From: Marinobacter sp.
GTDB taxonomy: Bacteria > Pseudomonadota > Gammaproteobacteria > Pseudomonadales > Oleiphilaceae
DNA: 64,000 nt
Direction of reading: 5' to 3'
Assembly (NCBI GenBank): GCA_022565395.1
Contig: JAIUMV010000011.1
Location: 62,001-126,000, forward strand
The position numbers and the translations under genes were made by a program. Shown here piece by piece: positions 42,944-52,602 of the stretch (its first letter is position 1; every line of letters starts with the position of its first letter). Below the pieces are notes generated by a model. It had not been told where the DNA came from. It made no database searches and was given only the letters and a program-made list of their open reading frames with translations.

Positions 42944-43948
42944 TCAGGCGGCGCCCACTTTGCGCACCAGTTCGGCCGCGCGGTTGGCATAACCCCACTC
43001 GTTGTCATACCAGGCGTAGATTTTCACATGGGTGTCATTCACCACCATGGTGGACAAAGCATCCACGATGGAGGAGCGGGGGTCGGTTTTGTAGTCTATG
43101 GACACCAGCGGGCGCTCCTCATAGCCAAGAATGCCCTTCAGTTCACCTTCGGCCGCGTCCTTCAGCAGTTGGTTAACGGTGTCGCGGTCGGTGGGGGTAT
43201 TAACCTCAAACACGCAGTCCGTCAGGGAGGCATTGATCAGCGGGATACGCACCGCATGGCCATTGATACGCCCCTTGAGGTCCGGGAAAATTTCCACAAT
43301 CGCGGTGGCTGAGCCGGTGGTGGTGGGGATCAGTGAGCTACCGCAGGCGCGGGCCCGGCGCAGGTCCTTGTGGGGCGCATCGATAATGGTCTGGGTATTG
43401 GTGAGGCTGTGGATGGTGGTCATGGATGCGTGTTTGATGCCCAGCTTCTCATGGATTACCTTAACCACTGGTGCCAGACAATTGGTCGTGCATGAGGCCG
43501 CCGTCAGAATGCGGTCAGTGGCCGGATCAAACAGCTGGTCGTTAACCCCCATGACAATATTACGGGCACCGGCTTCTTTCACCGGGGCGCTGACCACCAC
43601 CCGCTTGACGCCCTGCTCCAGATAGCCTTGCAATACAGCTACGGTTTTCATTTTGCCACTGCATTCCAGCACCACATCGCAAGCGGACCAGTCAGACTCG
43701 GCGATGGTCTTGTTGCGGGTGACAGGGATGCGCTGGCCGTTAATGACGATGGCCTCGCCGTCTGCCGTGGCGTCGTATTGCCAGCGGCCATGGACGCTGT
43801 CGAAGGTCAGCAGGTGGGCAAAGGTGGTGGCGTCAGCGCCGGGATCATTGATGGCGACGAACTCAATTTCAGGCCAGTCATAGGCAGCGCGCAGCGCCAG
43901 ACGGCCAATGCGGCCGAAGCCGTTGATGCCTACTTTTATCTTGCTCAT
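42944..43948 (-). CDS. gapdh: Glyceraldehyde-3-phosphate dehydrogenase of the arsenic operon
   Basis: 334 residues from ATG 43948. NAD motif [10 protein letters not shown] and the active-site [21 protein letters not shown] (Cys nucleophile) plus the His in TTIHS are intact. In gapdh-arsJ operons this enzyme uses arsenate in place of phosphate to form the labile 1-arseno-3-phosphoglycerate that ArsJ exports. It overlaps nothing and lies 22 bp after the ArsC-ArsR gene, so the three form one transcript. Whether it also serves glycolysis cannot be told. Confidence 0.94.
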   Translation of the reverse strand: MSKIKVGINGFGRIGRLALRAAYDWPEIEFVAINDPGADATTFAHLLTFDSVHGRWQYDATADGEAIVINGQRIPVTRNKTIAESDWSACDVVLECSGKMKTVAVLQGYLEQGVKRVVVSAPVKEAGARNIVMGVNDQLFDPATDRILTAASCTTNCLAPVVKVIHEKLGIKHASMTTIHSLTNTQTIIDAPHKDLRRARACGSSLIPTTTGSATAIVEIFPDLKGRINGHAVRIPLINASLTDCVFEVNTPTDRDTVNQLLKDAAEGELKGILGYEERPLVSIDYKTDPRSSIVDALSTMVVNDTHVKIYAWYDNEWGYANRAAELVRKVGAA

Positions 43949-43970
43949 AGTCAGTATCCTCGGTGTCAGT

Positions 43971-44741
43971 TCATGGTAGCCATGATCGTTGGGGGCGGTC
44001 TGACATGGCGGCCAGACGCATGGCATAGGGTGCAAGCAGCGCCGGATTGGCGCTGACCGTCAGGTCCAGAAGTGCCCGTACCCAGTCGGGCAGCTCTGGA
44101 TGCAGGCGGTAATACACGCGCTGCCCCTGTCGTTCATCCACCAGTATGGCTGCCTCCCGCAGTTGTGCCAGATACCGGCTTACTGCGGGTTGCGCCAGAT
44201 CAAGTGCCGCGGTCAGTTCCGCCACACACAGCGCCTGTTCGCGCGCAATCAGCAACAAAGAAGCCAGCCGCCGTTCCTCACCGCAGAGGCGAAAGACCTC
44301 CGCAGGCGGGTAGGCAGGTGTTTCAGGCAGGCTGCTCTGGTGTATGGCAATAAACTGGCGAATGCGCTCCCGCAGGCCCTCCAGGGCTAGATAGAAATCC
44401 TGCAGCTGGCCTCGGGCAGCGGGATCGGGAAAGTCCCAGGTCAGCATCTGGCGTGCCCCGGGTAAGGGTTGGCAGTCCTGGGTTACCTGATCGCACAGGC
44501 TGATGACGTAGTCCCAGGGCTGATTGCGTACTGTGTCCACGGATTTGCTGTGCAGCGTGTCAGTTTTGAAACCGGATTGTTGCAGGCACTGCAGCGCCAG
44601 AGGGTGTGGTGTGGCGGGGTGAGTACCGGCACTGGCCACACGAAATGCTGAGCCGCCAGCGCTGCGCAGCAGTGCCTCGGCCATCAGCGAGCGGGCGCTG
44701 TTGGCCGTGCAGAGGAACAGGACGTTACGGGGTTGGCTCAT
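43971..44741 (-). CDS. ArsC-ArsR fusion: thioredoxin-type arsenate reductase with C-terminal repressor domain
   Basis: 256 residues. N-terminal half is a low-molecular-weight phosphatase-type arsenate reductase: [11 protein letters not shown] (Cys11), the redox pair Cys83 and Cys90 ([10 protein letters not shown]) and DFPDP (general acid loop), i.e. the complete thioredoxin-coupled set. From about residue 150 an ArsR winged HTH follows: [42 protein letters not shown] and a YYRLHPELP wing. The usual ELCVCDL metal site is reduced to a single Cys (ALCVAEL), with another Cys in RLCGEE, so As(III) sensing may use an altered ligand set. First gene of the ars transcript; no clear ribosome site before its ATG. 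Confidence 0.9.
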   Translation of the reverse strand: MSQPRNVLFLCTANSARSLMAEALLRSAGGSAFRVASAGTHPATPHPLALQCLQQSGFKTDTLHSKSVDTVRNQPWDYVISLCDQVTQDCQPLPGARQMLTWDFPDPAARGQLQDFYLALEGLRERIRQFIAIHQSSLPETPAYPPAEVFRLCGEERRLASLLLIAREQALCVAELTAALDLAQPAVSRYLAQLREAAILVDERQGQRVYYRLHPELPDWVRALLDLTVSANPALLAPYAMRLAAMSDRPQRSWLP

Positions 44742-44745
44742 AGCA

Positions 44746-44757
44746 ATATCCGTATAT
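44746..44757. promoter_or_regulatory. Candidate ArsR operator
   Basis: ATATCCGTATAT, an ATAT-N4-ATAT palindrome five bases upstream of the ars start codon. AT-rich boxes with this form are typical of ArsR repressors. The position would block transcription or cover the transcription start. Confidence 0.5.
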
Positions 44758-44881
44758 CTTTTTCGCTATGCTACCACCAATTGTGTGACGTTTTTACTAC
44801 ATCTACTTGTTTTGTCGTCTGTTGTTACGGTGCGCGGCATCGGTCACGCGCTAAAACATACTGATTATGTTATTGGTCTGC

Positions 44882-45709
44882 TCAGAGTCCGGAAAGATAG
44901 CGATAACCAACGGCAGGGCCGCCGTTATAGCTAACCCGCATCCGCTCACCTTGATCCTGCAGGTCTTGTCTGAGGGTCCACTGGTCGCCGCCCGGTATTT
45001 GCAGGGAGACCTCAAGTCGCTCGGGTGTACGGTGAATGCTGGCAATCTCTACAGAGGCTAGAGGTGCGGTGTTGTACTGCACGACGCCCTGGCCTGCCAG
45101 CTCCTCCAGAAAGACCGTCAGCACCTGTCCATCCGCCGCCGCCGAGACCCAGACACCATTGATAAGGTACTCGGTTTCGGTAGGGGCGGGGTAAGCGTCT
45201 TCGGTGGCAACGACGGCGATATACAGCAGGGCGAAGCCGATGAAGGGCGCGGCGATTACAAATCCGGTGCGATGGCACAGCGCCGGCAGCCCTGGCCAGA
45301 CTTTCTCGTTGTAGGTGACGTGCTTGTAGTAATCGTAGTGAGCGAAAAGCGCACAGAGTATCCCGAGAGGTATCCCAAGCACGGTAGATGGGGCCTCAAA
45401 CTCAAATCCTGTTTCTATCACTATCAGCAGGGCGCCAAGTGTAAGGGCCAGGCCAAACAGCAGGGCACCTTTATGCCACATGCCTTTGAAGAGGTAGTAA
45501 AAGGCCCCAGCAAAGAACGGCAGTATGGCGAAGCTTACTTTCCTGCGCTCCTGCCGGGTCAGCTGGCGGTAGGCGTCGGAGTGTGTGTCGGAGAGGGCAT
45601 CGCCGTTGCGGGTGGCGTAGCGATCATAGATTTCGAACCGCTGCTGCCAGGTCTTGCTCAGCGTGCTGCGAGCGAGAGTGGATACATCACTGCTGGGTGT
45701 GTCGTTCAT
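44882..45709 (-). CDS. DUF2628-like membrane protein
   Basis: 275 residues from ATG 45709. A soluble N-terminal segment (about 1-60, RQLTRQERRKVSFAI) is followed by several hydrophobic helices: LPFFAGAFYYLFKGMWHKGALLFGLALTLGALLIV and GFVIAAPFIGFALLYIAVVA, the arrangement of DUF2628 proteins. After the helices comes a 75-residue extracytoplasmic beta domain (YLINGVWVSAAADGQVLTVFLEELA to the end). Function unknown. Confidence 0.7.
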   Translation of the reverse strand: MNDTPSSDVSTLARSTLSKTWQQRFEIYDRYATRNGDALSDTHSDAYRQLTRQERRKVSFAILPFFAGAFYYLFKGMWHKGALLFGLALTLGALLIVIETGFEFEAPSTVLGIPLGILCALFAHYDYYKHVTYNEKVWPGLPALCHRTGFVIAAPFIGFALLYIAVVATEDAYPAPTETEYLINGVWVSAAADGQVLTVFLEELAGQGVVQYNTAPLASVEIASIHRTPERLEVSLQIPGGDQWTLRQDLQDQGERMRVSYNGGPAVGYRYLSGL

Positions 45710-45810
45710 CACATCGATCCCTGATTGTTTGCTTGCAGAGCGCCAGTATATCGCCCTGGCCGTTGCGGCAGGCAATTCAAGCAGTATCTCAGGGGTAATG
45801 CAATTGGTGC

Positions 45811-45842
45811 AGAAACAAAAGCGCCGGGCATTGCCCGGCGCT
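45811..45842 (-). terminator. Rho-independent terminator after HiPIP
   Basis: AGCGCCGGGC/GCCCGGCGCT stem (45820-45842) followed on the minus strand by TTTTGTTTCT. Twenty bases past the stop of the HiPIP gene. Confidence 0.9.
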
Positions 45843-45861
45843 GTGAGCCCTGTCAGCGTTA

Positions 45862-46185
45862 TCAGCTGCGGGGTACGAACACGCTACACCAGCCTTCGGC
45901 GTTGACCAGCACGTTGGCAAAGCTGGGGTGGCGGCACTTGCCCCAGCCATCAGCTTCCTCGCCGGCCCAGAACACGCAACCGTCGCACTTCTGGCCAGCC
46001 TGATAACGGGCATGGCTGGAGTCAGCGCCATTGTTCACGTAGTCCAGCGCATGACCATCGGCCGCTTGCGGCAGGCTGGCATGTGCCATGGGGGTATGCA
46101 GGGCGACCTTGGCGAAAGGTACAGCCACGACACCCATGGCGGCGGCGCGCAGGAATACACGGCGGCTTTTGTTGATCTCACTCAT
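45862..46185 (-). CDS. hip: High-potential iron-sulfur protein (HiPIP)
   Basis: 107 residues. Twin-arginine signal ([12 protein letters not shown]) for folded export; mature part of about 70 residues. The four cluster cysteines are in CDGC, GKC and GWC with HiPIP spacing, and the Tyr preceding the cluster (RYQAGQKC) is typical. HiPIPs are periplasmic one-electron carriers to terminal oxidases or photosynthetic/respiratory partners. A perfect FNR/ANR box lies about 120 bp upstream in the 401-bp gap. Confidence 0.94.
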   Translation of the reverse strand: MSEINKSRRVFLRAAAMGVVAVPFAKVALHTPMAHASLPQAADGHALDYVNNGADSSHARYQAGQKCDGCVFWAGEEADGWGKCRHPSFANVLVNAEGWCSVFVPRS

Positions 46186-46298
46186 ACATCAGTCCTCTCA
46201 TCGTTTTGAAAAAAAGAAGCCTCTAACGGGCTTTGGATTACAACTTTGGTCCAGAGTACCAGCCGTCAGGCGCGGGGTCTGGGCCAATTCTGTCGCGC

Positions 46299-46312
46299 TT
46301 GATGTGCATCAA
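46299..46312. promoter_or_regulatory. Perfect FNR/ANR box in gap 46186-46586
   Basis: TTGAT-GTGC-ATCAA. Relative to HiPIP, a -10-like TACTCT (minus strand, 46253-46258) would place the box near -60, a class-I position. The rest of the 401-bp gap holds the promoter region of the ABC-F gene, in which I see no further clear element. Confidence 0.7.
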
Positions 46313-46586
46313 GCAGCGGGAGCTGCGTGGGCTGCCTGCCGCAATGGCGACGCCCTTGTTGGAGTTATGCGTAAAGACTATTAGAACGGATTACTCCACC
46401 TCCTTGCCATGACGAGCTGTTAATAGAAGGAGTGGGAATCATTACCAAGTGATGCGCTTTTCTATCTTCTGGCCATCATGCGTGCAATCCACGGCTGGTA
46501 TCTGTGTATGAAGTCCGTACAATGTCGCGCCTTAACATTCCATGCTGTCGTAGCTGACAGCTAGTCCTGATTCCTGGTGACCCCTG

Positions 46587-48173
46587 ATGATTTCAACCGC
46601 CAACATCACCATGCAGTTTGGCGCCAAGCCCCTGTTTGAAAATGTGTCCGTCAAGTTTGGCAGTGGCAACCGCTACGGCCTGATCGGCGCCAACGGCTGT
46701 GGCAAGTCCACATTTATGAAAATCCTCGGTGGCGAGCTGGAGCCGTCTGTGGGGCAGGTGATGCTGGAGCCCAACGTCAGGCTGGGTAAATTGCGCCAGG
46801 ATCAGTTCGCCTATGAGAAGCACAGTGTTATTGACACGGTGATCATGGGCCATGATCGGCTGTGGCAGGTCAAGCAGGAACGGGACCGCATCTACAGCCT
46901 GGCGGAAATGAGCGAAGAAGATGGCATGAAGGTGGCGGACCTGGAAACCGAGTTCGCCGAGCTGGATGGTTACACCGCCGAGTCCCGGGCAGGTGAGTTG
47001 CTGCTGGGGGTGGGTATTCCCATCGAGCAGCATTTTGGTCCCATGAGTGAAGTGGCGCCGGGCTGGAAGCTGCGGGTATTGCTGGCGCAGGCCCTGTTCT
47101 CGGATCCGGACGTACTGCTGCTGGATGAGCCCACCAACCACCTGGACATCAACACCATTCGCTGGCTGGAAGGGGTGCTGGTGGCCCGTAACAGCACCAT
47201 GATTATCATCTCCCACGATCGCCACTTCCTGAACAGTGTCTGCACCCATATGGCGGACCTGGATTACGGTGAGCTGCGTCTGTTCCCCGGCAATTACGAC
47301 GAATATATGACTGCCGCCACCCAGGCCCGTGAACGTCTGCTGTCAGACAATGCCAAGAAGAAGGCGCAGATCGCTGAGTTGCAGACCTTTGTCAGCCGCT
47401 TCTCCGCCAACGCCTCCAAGGCCAAGCAGGCCACCAGTCGGGCCAAGCAGATTGACAAGATTCAGCTGGAAGAGGTCAAACCCTCCAGCCGGGTCAGCCC
47501 CTTCATCCGCTTTGAGCAGACCAAGAAACTGCATCGTCAGGCGGTCACTTTGGAAAAAGTCAGTCAGGGGTTTGACGATGAACTGCTGTTCCGTGATCTG
47601 AGCCTGCAGGTTGAGGCCGGTGAGCGGGTGGCCATCATTGGCCCCAACGGTATTGGCAAGACCACCCTGCTGCGGACTCTGGTGGGCGAGATGCCGCCCA
47701 AGCAGGGTGCGGTGAAATGGACGGACAGTGCCGACGTAGGTTACTTCGCCCAGGATCACGCCGCCGATTTCGAACAGGACATGAACCTGTTTGACTGGAT
47801 GGGGCAGTGGACCGGCGGCGGCGAACAACTGGTGCGGGGCACCTTGGGCCGCATGCTGTTTTCCAACGATGACATTCAAAAGTCCGTCAAAGTGATTTCC
47901 GGTGGTGAACAGGGCCGCATGCTGTTTGGCAAGCTGATTCTGCACAAGCCCAACGTGCTGGTGATGGATGAGCCCACCAACCACCTGGACATGGAATCCA
48001 TTGAAGCGCTGAACCTGGCGCTGGAAAACTATCCCGGTACGCTGATTTTCGTCAGCCATGACCGGGAGTTTGTCTCCAGCCTTGCCACGCGTATTCTGGA
48101 TATATCAGAAACCGGCATTACGGATTTCAGTGGCAGCTATGATGAGTATCTGCGCAGCCAGGGGGTGTTTTAA
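46587..48173 (+). CDS. ybiT: ABC-F family ATPase (YbiT-type)
   Basis: 528 residues, two ABC domains without transmembrane segments. Walker A motifs GANGCGKST (about 35) and GPNGIGKTT (about 355); Walker [20 protein letters not shown] and [18 protein letters not shown]; a charged linker ([18 protein letters not shown]...) between them. The first signature motif is degenerate ([10 protein letters not shown]) while the second is ISGGEQGR, as in the E. coli YbiT branch. ABC-F proteins act on the ribosome (E site) to rescue or tune translation. Not an exporter. Confidence 0.93.
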   Translation: MISTANITMQFGAKPLFENVSVKFGSGNRYGLIGANGCGKSTFMKILGGELEPSVGQVMLEPNVRLGKLRQDQFAYEKHSVIDTVIMGHDRLWQVKQERDRIYSLAEMSEEDGMKVADLETEFAELDGYTAESRAGELLLGVGIPIEQHFGPMSEVAPGWKLRVLLAQALFSDPDVLLLDEPTNHLDINTIRWLEGVLVARNSTMIIISHDRHFLNSVCTHMADLDYGELRLFPGNYDEYMTAATQARERLLSDNAKKKAQIAELQTFVSRFSANASKAKQATSRAKQIDKIQLEEVKPSSRVSPFIRFEQTKKLHRQAVTLEKVSQGFDDELLFRDLSLQVEAGERVAIIGPNGIGKTTLLRTLVGEMPPKQGAVKWTDSADVGYFAQDHAADFEQDMNLFDWMGQWTGGGEQLVRGTLGRMLFSNDDIQKSVKVISGGEQGRMLFGKLILHKPNVLVMDEPTNHLDMESIEALNLALENYPGTLIFVSHDREFVSSLATRILDISETGITDFSGSYDEYLRSQGVF

Positions 48174-48176
48174 GGC

Positions 48177-48208
48177 TGATTCAGCCGGGTCCTGGCCCGG
48201 CTGAATCA
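48177..48208. terminator. 13-bp bidirectional hairpin between ABC-F and MCP genes
   Basis: TGATTCAGCCGGG/CCCGGCTGAATCA around a 6-nt loop. It lies between two convergent genes and has no strong T-run on either side, consistent with a shared terminator. Confidence 0.7.
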
Positions 48209-48241
48209 CCGTTGTGGTTAGGTGCCGCGTTGGCAGATACT

Positions 48242-49885
48242 TCAGGATGCCAGCTTGAACATGCTGACGCGGCTATCCATGCCATCGGCCAGAGTTGCCA
48301 GCTCGCGGCTGGACGATGCCACCTGATCGGAGCCCGCTGAGGTTTCCACGGTGGCATCGTGAATGCGGTTAATGTTCTGATTTACCTCTTCTGCCACCAC
48401 GCTTTGTTGCTCGGCCGCACTGGCGATTTGTGCATTCATATCATTGATGGCCGTGACTTCGTGGCGGATCTTCTCCAGTGCGCTTTCTGCTCGTTGGGTT
48501 TGCTCAACGGTTCGCCGCGCCAGATCCCGGCTGGACTCCATCACCTGTGCCGCCTTGTTGGCGCCGGTCTGTAGCTTACCAATCATGTCCTGGATTTCGC
48601 TGGTGGACTCCTGCGTGCGGTTGGCCAGCGACCGCACCTCATCGGCCACCACCGCAAAACCCCGACCGTGTGCGCCCGCGCGGGCCGCTTCGATGGCCGC
48701 GTTCAGTGCCAGCAGGTTAGTCTGTTCGGCTATGCTGTTAATCACCTCAATAATCTTTTCGATGCTGGCACTGTCGGCAGATACCTGATGCACTGTGTCA
48801 GCGGCATCTTCCAGTGTGCGGGCCAGCTGATTGATGGCGGCGGTGGTTTCCTTGACAACCCGGTTGCCGGTATCAACTTCGTGATCTGCCGTACGTGTTG
48901 CACTGGCTGCTTGGGCGGCATAGCCGGCCACTTCACTCACGGTGGCGGCCATTTCATTGATGGCGGCTGCCATCTGTTGAGCCTCACTGGCTTGCAGTCG
49001 GATCTGGCGGTTGTTGCTGTCAGAGGTGTCCAGCAACTCCACAGAGGCATTCTTGAGCTCATCTGCCGCCGTACGCACCTGGCGGATAATGCCCGCAAGG
49101 CCGGCTACGGTATCTTTCAGGGTGCCCATGACGCTGTTTGGATAGCGGGTGTCGATCTGCTGGTTGAGAATGCCATCGGACAATTTGCGAATGGCCTCTG
49201 CCACTTCATGGGGCTCTGCGCCCAGGGTGGCGTTCAGGTTACGGATGATCAGAGTTGCGACGACGATACTCAGTAACACCGCAAGGCCCGTCAGCATGAA
49301 AATAATGTTCTGGAAGTTGCCTGCCGTGTTGCGTACGGCAGTGAGGTCTGCGGAGATGGCGTCTTCCTGATAGTCGATGAATGCATTGATCTCCGCCAGC
49401 CACTGGGTGTAGGCCGGTGATACCTGCTGCAGTACAAACTGCTGGGCCTGGTCGGCGCTGCCGTTGCTACGGAGCCTGATGGCTTCCTCGGTCAGTGCCT
49501 TGGTGCGCGCTTCTGTTTGCTGAATGGCTCGCAGCAGGCGTTCTTCTGTTGCGCTGGCGGGTAACTCACGCAGCATGGCGGCCATGGCACGGGCGGATTC
49601 CTGATAGAAGCTGTCCAGCTGGTTGATGTCCTGCAGATGACGTTGCAGGGCCTGACTGCTGGAAACCAGTACGGCATCGCGAACCGCAATGGCGCGGTCA
49701 TGCACGCTACCACGGAAGTTGATGGCATGGCGTTGTTTCTGCGCGGCGCCCTCGCTGACGGTTGTCAGAGTGCGGTCAATAAAGCCGACGCGGTGACTGC
49801 CAATCAGGGTCAGGGTAACCAGAAAAGCAAGAATTAACCCGAAACCAAAGCCCAGACGTTGCGCGACTGAGAGCTGCTTGAACAT
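48242..49885 (-). CDS. Methyl-accepting chemotaxis protein
   Basis: 547 residues: a transmembrane helix at about 10-33, a helical periplasmic sensor (four-helix-bundle type, about 34-190), a second helix ([21 protein letters not shown]), HAMP and the signalling domain. The hairpin tip [45 protein letters not shown] is invariant across MCPs. There is no C-terminal CheR pentapeptide. The upstream gene on the same strand, 88 bp away, is a periplasmic binding protein and could supply its ligand. Confidence 0.93.
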   Translation of the reverse strand: MFKQLSVAQRLGFGFGLILAFLVTLTLIGSHRVGFIDRTLTTVSEGAAQKQRHAINFRGSVHDRAIAVRDAVLVSSSQALQRHLQDINQLDSFYQESARAMAAMLRELPASATEERLLRAIQQTEARTKALTEEAIRLRSNGSADQAQQFVLQQVSPAYTQWLAEINAFIDYQEDAISADLTAVRNTAGNFQNIIFMLTGLAVLLSIVVATLIIRNLNATLGAEPHEVAEAIRKLSDGILNQQIDTRYPNSVMGTLKDTVAGLAGIIRQVRTAADELKNASVELLDTSDSNNRQIRLQASEAQQMAAAINEMAATVSEVAGYAAQAASATRTADHEVDTGNRVVKETTAAINQLARTLEDAADTVHQVSADSASIEKIIEVINSIAEQTNLLALNAAIEAARAGAHGRGFAVVADEVRSLANRTQESTSEIQDMIGKLQTGANKAAQVMESSRDLARRTVEQTQRAESALEKIRHEVTAINDMNAQIASAAEQQSVVAEEVNQNINRIHDATVETSAGSDQVASSSRELATLADGMDSRVSMFKLAS

Positions 49886-49973
49886 AACGAGGCCTGCCGA
49901 AGTGAGTTAATAGTCTCCGGTTATTCGTTGGTGCTGGCTTGATAGATCCATTAGATTTGTATGGAAACGTATC

Positions 49974-50765
49974 TCAGTTTTGCTGCTTTGTAGCGGTGTG
50001 GGTGTTGCAGGGTGACAGGCTGCCTCGAAGACGGCCATTCTGATCGTCCTCCCGTTGCTGCAGGAGTCCGCGTTCCAGTGAGGCCAGCAGTGACTCAGCA
50101 TTGGTGTAGGCGCGGGACACGTAAAAATGGATATCGATGGGCGCTATCAGGTCACAGGTGATGTTGTTGGTGCTTTCTTCCGCCAGCAGCGCTTCCATGG
50201 GTTCGCGGTAGTTCAGCAGGTAGTCCGCACGCCCCAGTTTGAGCATGCCAAGGGCTGCTTTGTGGGTGGTGGCCTGTTCAACCTGTATGTTGTGGGCCGG
50301 GTCGCGTATGTAGCTGGTAAGAGCGCCATAGGCGTAGTTGGTGATCAGGATCAGGTGTTGACCCTGGAGTGCGTTCACTGAGGTGATGGCTGGGGTGTCG
50401 TGGCGCCGGTAAACCCGTATTTCTGAGCTGATAACGGGTGCCTTGCTTTGCAGGGCAATCGTTTGCAGCGTCTGGTGATCTTTGGCAGCCATGGTGACCT
50501 GAATGTCGCCATCGGCCACTTCCCGGAACAGGCGTGCAGGTGGTCGCTCCCGATACTCCACCGTCAGCCCGAGGTATTGGGAAATCTGCTTAGCAATATC
50601 TACCAGTGCGCCGCGGATGTTACCCTGATCATCCACGTAACCAAAGGGGGGGAAGGCGGCGAAGCCAAATACCAGCGGTGGTTCTCTCTCCTGTGCCGGT
50701 ATGGCGGGTGACACGACCCAGAGCAGAATGCCGAATACCACGGCTGCCAGCGGGTGATTGGTCAT
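49974..50765 (-). CDS. Periplasmic substrate-binding protein (SBP_bac_3 type)
   Basis: 263 residues from ATG 50765 with GGAAGG upstream; signal peptide MTNHPLAAVV...PAIPA. FGFAAFPPFGYVDDQGNIRGALVDIAKQISQYLGL and later YLLNYREP match solute-binding proteins of the amino-acid/diguanylate-linked type. No ABC permease is near, so it is unlikely to serve uptake; the adjacent MCP suggests a chemosensory role. The C-terminal tail (after about 235) is polar and unlike the family. Confidence 0.83.
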   Translation of the reverse strand: MTNHPLAAVVFGILLWVVSPAIPAQEREPPLVFGFAAFPPFGYVDDQGNIRGALVDIAKQISQYLGLTVEYRERPPARLFREVADGDIQVTMAAKDHQTLQTIALQSKAPVISSEIRVYRRHDTPAITSVNALQGQHLILITNYAYGALTSYIRDPAHNIQVEQATTHKAALGMLKLGRADYLLNYREPMEALLAEESTNNITCDLIAPIDIHFYVSRAYTNAESLLASLERGLLQQREDDQNGRLRGSLSPCNTHTATKQQN

Positions 50766-50855
50766 TATGATGGCCTTCCCTGTCTGCGTTGCCCATGCAT
50801 CCGCTGTTGCAGCCAGCGGTGACCTCATCACTATAGCACAGGGCCGGTGAGCTCC

Positions 50856-51137
50856 TCAGCAGCAACGGCTCAGGTACTGCTGAAGCTGCGCCATGCGCTC
50901 ACGCACTACGGCTACATTGGGCCCGTAAAAAACCTCTTTTCCCTGCTTGTTGGCCATTAACAATCCGCCTTGGCGCAAGGCTTTAAGGTGAGCAGAGACA
51001 GTCGCCATACTCAGCTCCACACGGGCGGCAATCTCACTGACAGACAGTGTTTCGCCTCGGGCAAACAGCAGCAGGATACGCTGCCGGTTGGGGCTGGCAA
51101 GCGCATCCAGAAATTGGGCCAGTTCAGGGGGAAACAT
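50856..51137 (-). CDS. soxR: ArsR/SmtB-family regulator beside the soxCD-like genes
   Basis: 93 residues. Winged HTH: LASPNRQRILLLFARGETLSVSEIAARVELSMATVSAHLKALRQGGLLMANKQGKEVFY. The only cysteines are the C-terminal pair SRCC, so a thiol/persulfide or metal sensor at the tail is possible; SoxR/BigR-type ArsR regulators sense reactive sulfur. It is divergent from the sulfur oxidation genes, with two matching palindromes between them. Start ATG 51137 with AGGAGA upstream. The symbol is by context. Confidence 0.88.
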   Translation of the reverse strand: MFPPELAQFLDALASPNRQRILLLFARGETLSVSEIAARVELSMATVSAHLKALRQGGLLMANKQGKEVFYGPNVAVVRERMAQLQQYLSRCC

Positions 51138-51188
51138 GACTTCTCCTGCGGACTTTTCGCCATGGTAGAGAGCCTCAGTCTTCAGGTC

Positions 51189-51208
51189 AATTCGTCTTTA
51201 CGCGAAAT
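51189..51208. promoter_or_regulatory. Operator 1 of the ArsR-type regulator
   Basis: AATTCG-N8-CGAAAT, one mismatch from a perfect inverted repeat; 37 bp centre-to-centre from operator 2. Nearer the regulator gene. Confidence 0.65.
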
Positions 51209-51225
51209 GATCCTGGGTGTACGTT

Positions 51226-51245
51226 AATTCGCATAATGACGAATT
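51226..51245. promoter_or_regulatory. Operator 2 of the ArsR-type regulator
   Basis: AATTCG-N8-CGAATT, a perfect inverted repeat about 60 bp before the soxC-like start. Two copies of the same design in a 166-bp divergent region strongly indicate the regulator's sites. Confidence 0.75.
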
Positions 51246-51303
51246 GATGGGTGGTGCAGACAATGGCCACCTTTAACGGCGTGATGATCCAGGAGGAGAC
51301 AGC

Positions 51304-52602
51304 ATGGCAGGCACGGGATGGACCACAGTAAACACCAGATTGCGGCAGGTGGCAGGGGGTGGCTTGCTGGATCGACGGGATTTTCTGCGGCTTGGGGCGG
51401 GATTCGCAACGATCGCGGCAGCGGGCCAGATGCCGATCGCCCAGGCGCAAGGTGCCGCATCCGCGCGCCCGGCCTGGCAGCGGATGTTGGGGCAGGCTGA
51501 CTTGCCTTATGGTCAACCCTCTGGCCATGAAGCCCATGTGCAGCGTCATTTGTGGGACACCACACCGGAAACGGCAGGCTTCGCCGGTTGGCATTCACCC
51601 ATCCAGCATCTGCGAGGGATCATCACGCCCAACGGTCTGCACTTCGCGGTACATCACAACGGCATTCCCGACATTGATCCTGAGGGCCACCGGCTTATCA
51701 TCCACGGCTTGGTGGAGCGGCCCTTGAGTTTTGATCTGGCGCGTTTGCTGCGGTATCCACTGGTGTCGGCCATCCGCTTTATCGAATGTGCCGGTAACAC
51801 TGCCGCCAATGCGCTCTCCCCTACGGCCATGGATGCCGATGCCCAGTCGTTGTCGGGTCAGGTGTCCTGCGCTGAATGGACGGGCATTCCCCTGCGTGTT
51901 TTGCTGGCCGAGGCGGGTGTCAAGCCTGGTGCCCGCTGGGTGGTCGCGGAAGGCGCCGACGGTGGTTCCCACGCCCGCAGCCTGCCCTTGCAGAAGCTTA
52001 TGGATGACGCTGTGCTGGCGCTTTATCAGAACGGTGAGCGCCTGCGCCCCTCCCAGGGCTATCCCATGCGGCTGCTGGTGCCGGGCTGGGAAGGTAATGT
52101 GAACGTTAAATGGCTGCACCGGCTTGAGGTCACTGACCAGCCTGCCCATACCAAGGATGAATCTGGCCTCTATACCCGCGTGCTGGAGGATGGTGGATTA
52201 TTGCAATTCGCACCCACTATGGAGGTGAAATCCATCATCACCCAACCCTCCGGGCAGCAGCTGTTGCCGGAGCCGGGGTTTTACGAAATCAGTGGCCTCG
52301 CCTGGTCTGGCCGCGGCGGGATCCGGCGGGTTGAAGTTTCCGGGGATGGCGGTCGCAGTTGGGCGGCGGCGCAGTTGCAGTCGCCGGTGCTGGACAAGGC
52401 CTTCACCCGCTTCAGTATTCCCTGGCACTGGACCGGTGGGCGGCACCTGTTGATGAGCCGGGCGGAGGACTGCCAGGGGCAGCGGCAACCCGATCGCAAG
52501 GCCTGGAAAGCCCAGTATGCCCGTCATTCCTTCAATCACTACAACGCCATTCAGGCGTGGCGGGTAAATCGCGACGGCCGGGTGGAGAATCACTATGGTT
52601 AA
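51304..52602 (+). CDS. soxC: SoxC-like molybdopterin sulfite/sulfane dehydrogenase subunit
   Basis: 432 residues, start ATG 51304 after AGGAGGAGA. Twin-arginine signal (LLDRRDFLRLGAG) for export of a cofactor-loaded protein. Moco domain with the Cys ligand in FIECAGN, then the C-terminal dimer domain (LAWSGRGGIRRVEVSGDGGRSW). HLWDTTPETAGFAGWHSPIQHLRGIITPNGLHF matches SoxC rather than plain sulfite oxidase. It overlaps the next gene, a cytochrome c, as in SoxCD. SoxC oxidises the sulfane atom bound to SoxY; soxXYZAB are not in the window. Confidence 0.88.
   Translation: MAGTGWTTVNTRLRQVAGGGLLDRRDFLRLGAGFATIAAAGQMPIAQAQGAASARPAWQRMLGQADLPYGQPSGHEAHVQRHLWDTTPETAGFAGWHSPIQHLRGIITPNGLHFAVHHNGIPDIDPEGHRLIIHGLVERPLSFDLARLLRYPLVSAIRFIECAGNTAANALSPTAMDADAQSLSGQVSCAEWTGIPLRVLLAEAGVKPGARWVVAEGADGGSHARSLPLQKLMDDAVLALYQNGERLRPSQGYPMRLLVPGWEGNVNVKWLHRLEVTDQPAHTKDESGLYTRVLEDGGLLQFAPTMEVKSIITQPSGQQLLPEPGFYEISGLAWSGRGGIRRVEVSGDGGRSWAAAQLQSPVLDKAFTRFSIPWHWTGGRHLLMSRAEDCQGQRQPDRKAWKAQYARHSFNHYNAIQAWRVNRDGRVENHYG

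Noticed and set aside
41755-43008. 417-codon minus-strand frame overlapping arsJ and gapdh
   Set aside because: Out of frame with the well-recognised ArsJ and GAPDH; its sequence has no hydrophobic helices or known motifs.
44767-44790. TGTGA motif near the ars promoter considered as a CRP site
   Set aside because: The second half-site is absent.
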